Positions 60,138-64,000 of a stretch of DNA of 64,000 nt are shown piece after piece (position 1 is the stretch's first letter; each line of letters begins with the position of its first letter). The notes beneath the pieces are model-generated. The model was not told the origin of the DNA and made no database searches. It saw nothing but the letters and a program-made list of their open reading frames with translations. The DNA lies in assembly GCF_003319115.1 (NCBI RefSeq), contig NZ_QOHF01000008.1:114608-178607 (forward strand), given 5' to 3'. The position numbers were made by a program, and so were the translations under genes. Source of the DNA: Geodermatophilus sp. TF02-6. Its GTDB lineage: Bacteria; Actinomycetota; Actinomycetes; Mycobacteriales; Geodermatophilaceae.

Positions 60138-60817
60138 TTACGCAAGATCGGTGGTCATCCCCCGCAGCGGGATGTCGGCGCAGGACGTTCAGCTGGCGGC
60201 CGCGTCCACGGGCGAGGTCGCCGGGTCGAACCGGTCGCCGGTCCACCCGAACACCCCGATCACCCCGTGGGCCATCACCCAGGCTCGCCGACCGGCCGGA
60301 TCGTGCTCTCGCCGATGCCGGCCTGGATGATCGAGACGAGGCCGTCCTCGTAGGCCTTGTTCAGCTGCCGCATCTCGCGGGACCAGTCGGCGCGGGTGCC
60401 CCCGATGTGACTCAGGCTCTCCTGGATGTAGACGTACAGGAACGGACAGCGCGCGGCACGGGACTCCATCGAGGAGATCAGCAGCCTGCGCAGCTCGTCC
60501 GAAGTCACCCCCTCGCCGCCCCTGATCGCCAGGGCGACGTCGACGTCGGCGCGCACCGCGTCGGTCACGACCTCGTCGAACAGCTCCTCCTTGCTGCCGA
60601 TGCACTAGTGGAGCATCGCCTCGTCAATGTCGAGGGCCTCGGCGATCTGGCCGATGCTCGTCCCCGGGAACCCGCGCCTCGAACAGGTCGGCGGCGACGG
60701 CGATGACCTCCTGCCGGCGCTCGCGGTCGGCCACCCGGTTTTCGCGTTGCGCTGCCGCGCGGCGACGTCCGATCCCGCTGGGCTCGGCCTCGGCAGACTC
60801 TTGGAACGTGCCCCCAT
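60138..60817 (-). pseudogene. Decayed TetR-family regulator, paralogue of 49759-50445
   Basis: Fragments in several frames line up with the intact TetR: IGRRRAAAQ, RERRQEVIAVAADLFEA, GTSIGQIAEALDIDEA, IGSKEELFDEVVTDAVRA, FLYVYIQESLSHIGGTRADWS, HGVIGVFGW and LRGMTTD. Lesions are a frameshift before the ninth residue of the HTH region, a TAG at 60605-60607 (Tyr in the intact copy), a frameshift near 60285, and probably one near the start. It lies between the dehydrogenase and aldehyde dehydrogenase genes and has no function. Confidence 0.85.
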
Positions 60818-60887
60818 CTTGCGAGACGGCTCCCCACCCACCCCCGCCCGCAAGGCCACGACGGCCCGCGCGTGGGACAGGCCGAGC

Positions 60888-60921
60888 CTCACCGCCGGGG
60901 ACGCGCCGGCCCGGCGGTGAG
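60888..60921. terminator. Hairpin downstream of aldehyde dehydrogenase
   Basis: CTCACCGCCGGG and its complement (12 bp) around a 10-nt loop, 18 bp past the aldehyde dehydrogenase stop. Confidence 0.65.
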
Positions 60922-60938
60922 GCGCTTCGTGACGCAGG

Positions 60939-62396
60939 TCAGCGCTGGATGGCCTTGGTCTCGAGGAATTCCGCCAGGCCGTCCTCGCCCCCCTCGCGGC
61001 CGAGGCCGGACTGCTTGTAGCCACCGAAGGGCGCGGCGGGATTGAAGGCACCGTCGTTGATCGTCACCTGCCCGGCCCGGAGCTGACGGGCCACCCGCAT
61101 CGCGCGGTCGGGGTCACCCGACCAGACCCGCGCGGACAGTCCGTAGTCGGTTCCGTTGGCGATGCTCACCGCGTCGGCTTCGTCCTCGTACGGCATGATC
61201 GACAGCACCGGCCCGAAGATCTCCTCGCGCGCGATGGTCATGTCCGCGGTGACGCCGGAGAAGACCGTGGGTGGCACGTAGTACCCGGTGGCCTGGTCGC
61301 TGCCCTCGCCGCCGGTCACCAGGCGAGCCCCCTCCTCCACCCCAGTCCGGATGTAGGAGCGGACGCGCTCCCGCTGCGCCTCGCTGACCAGCGGCCCGAT
61401 CAGGGTCGTCGCTTCGGCCGGGTCGCCGGCCGTCCAGGTCTCCGCGACCCGCTTCGCGATCTGCTCGGCCTCCTCGAGGCGCTTCGCCGGCACCAGCAGC
61501 CGGGTCAGGGCGGCACACGTCTGCCCCGAGTTGAGGAAGCACATGCCGAACGTGTCGGCCACGGCCGCCTCGAAGTCGGCGTCGTCCAGGACGACGTTCG
61601 GGGACTTGCCGCCCAGCTCCAGGCTCACCCGCTTCACGTCGGCCGCGGCGACCTCGGCGATCCGCCGGCCCGCGCGGGTCGAGCCGGTGAAGGAGACGGC
61701 ATCGACGCCGGGATGGGCGACGAGCGCCTCTCCCACCACCGGGCCCGGGCCGCTGATCAGGTTGAAGACACCCGGAGGGAGCCCGACCCGGTCGACGATC
61801 TCGGTGAGGGCGTAGATCCCGAGGGGAGCCACCTCGGAGGGCTTGACCACCACGGTGCAGCCGGCCGCCAGGGCAGCCGCCGCCTTCAGGGCGACCTGGT
61901 GCATCGGGAAGTTCCACGGCGTGATGGCGGCGACGACGCCGACGGGCTCGCGGACGACGAGCGAGTTGCCCACCTCGCGGCCGGCCCAGTCGTAGGACTC
62001 GGCGAGGTCGGCGAAGTTTCCGAACGTGAAGGTGGGCAGCCCGACCTGCACGGCCTTGGCGATCTCCACCGGGGTGCCGACGTCGGCCGACATGAGCTCC
62101 GCGAGCTCGTCGGTGTGTGCGGCCAGCTCCTCGCCGATCCGCCGCAGGTAGACGGCGCGCTCGGCCGGCGGCAGCGCTGACCACGCGGGGAAGGCGGCGC
62201 GCGCCGCGGCGACGGCCCGGTCGACGTCCGCGGGGTCGCCCTCCGCCACCCGCGCGATCACCTGCTCGGTGGCGGGGTTCAGCACGTCGATCGTGCCCTC
62301 ACCCGCGGAGGCCACCCACTGCCCGTCGACGTAGAGCCGGGTCCGGTCCTGGACCGAACCGCTGACCTCCTGCGAGGGCTGGGTGATCGTGGTCAT
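60939..62396 (-). CDS. Aldehyde dehydrogenase (NAD(P)+)
   Basis: This 485-residue ALDH has N162 in TPWNFP, E260 in LELGGKSP and catalytic C294 in NSGQTC, all family essentials. It oxidises an aldehyde to the acid that the acyl-CoA ligases could then activate. ATG 62396 starts homology, though the frame is open from 62462. It is a single-gene leftward unit under operator 11. Confidence 0.94.
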   Translation of the reverse strand: MTTITQPSQEVSGSVQDRTRLYVDGQWVASAGEGTIDVLNPATEQVIARVAEGDPADVDRAVAAARAAFPAWSALPPAERAVYLRRIGEELAAHTDELAELMSADVGTPVEIAKAVQVGLPTFTFGNFADLAESYDWAGREVGNSLVVREPVGVVAAITPWNFPMHQVALKAAAALAAGCTVVVKPSEVAPLGIYALTEIVDRVGLPPGVFNLISGPGPVVGEALVAHPGVDAVSFTGSTRAGRRIAEVAAADVKRVSLELGGKSPNVVLDDADFEAAVADTFGMCFLNSGQTCAALTRLLVPAKRLEEAEQIAKRVAETWTAGDPAEATTLIGPLVSEAQRERVRSYIRTGVEEGARLVTGGEGSDQATGYYVPPTVFSGVTADMTIAREEIFGPVLSIMPYEDEADAVSIANGTDYGLSARVWSGDPDRAMRVARQLRAGQVTINDGAFNPAAPFGGYKQSGLGREGGEDGLAEFLETKAIQR

Positions 62397-62485
62397 GCAG
62401 GCCTCCAAGGCATCGGGGTGGATCGTCCAGAATGGAATGTCGGGAGCCGTGTCCCGCGTCACGATGACAGGGTTCGGAGAGTCGC

Positions 62486-62503
62486 GTCAACGGCTTCGTT
62501 GAT
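62486..62503. promoter_or_regulatory. TetR-type operator 11 (aldehyde dehydrogenase promoter)
   Basis: GTCAAC-GGCTTC-GTTGAT, 90 bp before the ATG. It is the right-most site and marks the end of the regulon in this window. Confidence 0.75.
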
Positions 62504-62631
62504 GGCGAAGCTGCTGGTTGCCCGGCCGCCCGGCCACCTGCGGTCCGCCAGGTATGGGCGCCGTCCGCCCAAGCGGAGCAGCCTGATCGATCCGCCGGCG
62601 ACAGAACAGCTGCGGAGGAGCTGCGACATCT

Positions 62632-62817
62632 GTGATCAACCGTGGTGACGGGTGGGGTTCGACACGACGCAGCTCACGTGGCGCGGGTGTGCGGACGTCG
62701 TCGTGGTGCCGAGCCCAAGTCGAGGCGAGCTACACCGCGTACGACGAACACCCGCTCGACGAACCGGACGAGTGGGGCGACCTGGCGTCGTTCCGTGAAG
62801 CCGCCGGACGGTCGTGA
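62632..62817 (+). pseudogene. MazE-like antitoxin, N-terminally decayed
   Basis: Only the C-terminal toxin-binding part looks genuine ([20 protein letters not shown], then [10 protein letters not shown]). The N-terminal DNA-binding half is replaced by low-complexity sequence without a ribbon-helix-helix pattern. The stop overlaps the toxin GTG start (GTGA), the arrangement of an original mazEF pair. Confidence 0.6.
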
Positions 62818-63142
62818 CCGCGCTGCCCGCGCGCGGCGAGGTCTGGTGGTGCGAGATGGCCGAGATCGGGTGCCGCCCGGTCGTCGTCCTCGCCCGCGAC
62901 GCAGTGATCCCCCGGCACCGGCGGGCACTCGTGGCACCGTGCACCACCACGATCCGCGGCCTCGTCAGCGAAGTCGGCCTCGAGTCCGGCGAGGGCCCGG
63001 TACCCCGCCGCTGCGTGGTCAACATGGACTCGGTCGAGAGCGTCTCTGTCGCGGTCCTCGTCGACCGGCTCGGACGGTTGGCCGACGGGCGCATGCGGCA
63101 GATCTCCGAGCCCTCGCCGTCGCGGTCGACTGTGCGGACTGA
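62814..63142 (+). pseudogene. MazF/PemK-family toxin with C-terminal frameshift
   Basis: GTG 62814 starts a MazF-type endoribonuclease: ARGEVWWCEM, RPVVVLARDAVIPR, APCTTTIRGL, RRCVVNMDSVESV and LVDRLGRLADGRMRQI. A missing base near 63104 throws the last helix out of frame: ALAVAVDCAD then TGA at 63140-63142 is in the neighbouring frame. The current frame runs on to 63878. The catalytic core is complete, but the C-terminal helix is lost and the partner antitoxin is decayed. Confidence 0.72.
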
Positions 63143-63299
63143 CGCTCGTCTCGGCAGAGGAACCAGCCGGGAGCATCGCTGGACGTGCCCACGCCGTCGG
63201 TCACCGTCCGGTAGGACCGTCCAGGTGGGGCGTCCCGGACGGGGAGGACGACCGAGACTCGCTCCTCCGGCCAGCGTGGGCAGCAATGGCGCCGGACCG

Positions 63300-63454
63300 T
63301 GGCCGCGCCAGCGACGGTGTGGAGCAGCGCGCGGGTGGTGGGGAAACGTGCGCGTCTCACTGCGCCGGCCCCGCGGGCCGGACGTGCGCACGCAGACGGT
63401 CAGCGTCGCCTTGCCGATGTCCAGCCCGGCGACCCGCTCGTGGACGACCTCCAT
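63300..63454 (-). pseudogene. IS110-family transposase N-terminal remnant
   Basis: ATG 63454 begins MEVVHERVAGLDIGKATLTV and continues CVRTSGPRGRR then ETRTF, the start of an IS110/IS1111-type DEDD transposase with the first catalytic Asp in AGLDIGK. A frame change follows near 63345 (TTRALLHTV) and similarity then ends. Only about 50-60 codons of some 400 survive. Confidence 0.7.
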
Positions 63455-64000
63455 GTCGACCCTTCCCTGCATCGCCACCGATGGGGTGTCGTCCGGAGGG
63501 CCCTCTGCCAGGACACAGACCCACGCGCTCACGGCAGCGATCAAGGGGCACCCGAGAGCCCCGCGCCATACAGATTTACGGGCTCCCGCACCACTGTGTC
63601 GCGACGTCGCCGGACCTCTGCAGCATTCTCATCGCCAAGGGCAGCGATCAAAATCGCAACCGTTACAGACCCGTGAATGCCCCAGCCGCTGCAAGCGCGT
63701 CAGCGCTCCGGGCGCCAGCCCGGGAGAATGTCCTGGTCAGACGGTCGATCGTGGGTCAGGACGACCAGTCGTGCGGTCGAACCGGTGGCGACGAACGCAG
63801 GCGGACCTACCATCGGCCCGAGAGCGGGGCCGACGCTTCGCCGGGAGCCATACGAAAGTTGAGGCCCCTCCTCCCTGACTTCCGCAGCAAGCTGTCGGCC
63901 TGGTGACGGGAACGTGCTGGCAGATGGGATGACACGCCGATCGAGGGCGTGAGGGCTCCGGTTACCAGGCGGGTGAGGGCGGCGCTGTGCTGAAGGCCGG
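63455..64000. other. No recognisable gene
   Basis: About 545 bp upstream of the IS110 remnant. Open frames are the extension of the frameshifted MazF frame and GC-rich shadows. I see no RNA, repeat or family motif here. Confidence 0.5.

Overview
The window is high-GC, densely coding DNA with GTG starts, purine-rich ribosome binding sites and actinobacterial protein families (MmyB-type regulators, DHA2 exporters, two acyl-CoA ligase/dehydrogenase pairs). It suggests an actinomycete, possibly a Geodermatophilaceae-like soil or stone organism; the family name is inference.

Layout. (1) 1-3290: the end of an aromatic catabolic locus, with a Rieske oxygenase alpha subunit running off the left edge, an extradiol dioxygenase and a divergent LysR regulator. 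(2) 3400-8714: accessory debris, namely a truncated NB-ARC-type ATPase regulator abutting a ribB fragment, a frameshifted VapBC pair, an integrase C-terminal remnant, a 3' half of tRNA-Ala(GGC), two RelBE-like toxin-antitoxin pairs, a YoeB remnant and a broken response regulator. (3) 8943-19004: a redox/detoxification regulon of aldo-keto reductases, zinc alcohol dehydrogenases, an NmrA-like reductase, a Na+/H+ antiporter and a DHA2 exporter, probably run by an MmyB-type regulator through three near-identical promoter elements. (4) 19065-19451: an unexplained array of 34-bp imperfect palindromes. (5) 20036-28703: a decaying defence-type island holding three PD-(D/E)XK-bearing genes, one an Avs-like STAND NTPase, each broken by one small lesion. 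(6) 28863-30840: a second tRNA-Ala 3' half and a second copy of the first toxin-antitoxin block, with an IS5-like element inserted. Two copies of the tRNA half plus toxin-antitoxin block therefore bracket about 23 kb.

(7) 31001-62503: a large catabolic regulon: enoyl-CoA hydratase, two acyl-CoA dehydrogenases, two acyl-CoA synthetases, thiolase, hydroxyacyl-CoA dehydrogenase, aldehyde dehydrogenase, P450, Baeyer-Villiger monooxygenase, luciferase-like monooxygenase with flavin reductase, hydrolases, two SDRs, a branched-chain-type ABC importer, RibBA and a TetR regulator. Eleven copies of GTCAAC-N6-GTTGAC-like palindromes, always with a 6-nt spacer, lie in front of essentially every transcription unit. 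The enzyme set fits uptake and oxygenative ring opening of an alicyclic or terpenoid compound (limonene-like is one guess), then beta-oxidation. An IS701-like element and a 155-bp MITE-like palindrome separate the TetR operon from the importer operon. (8) 62632-64000: a decayed MazEF pair and an IS110 remnant.

The genes of region 7 are nearly all intact, while many accessory genes in regions 2, 5 and 8 carry single-base lesions.
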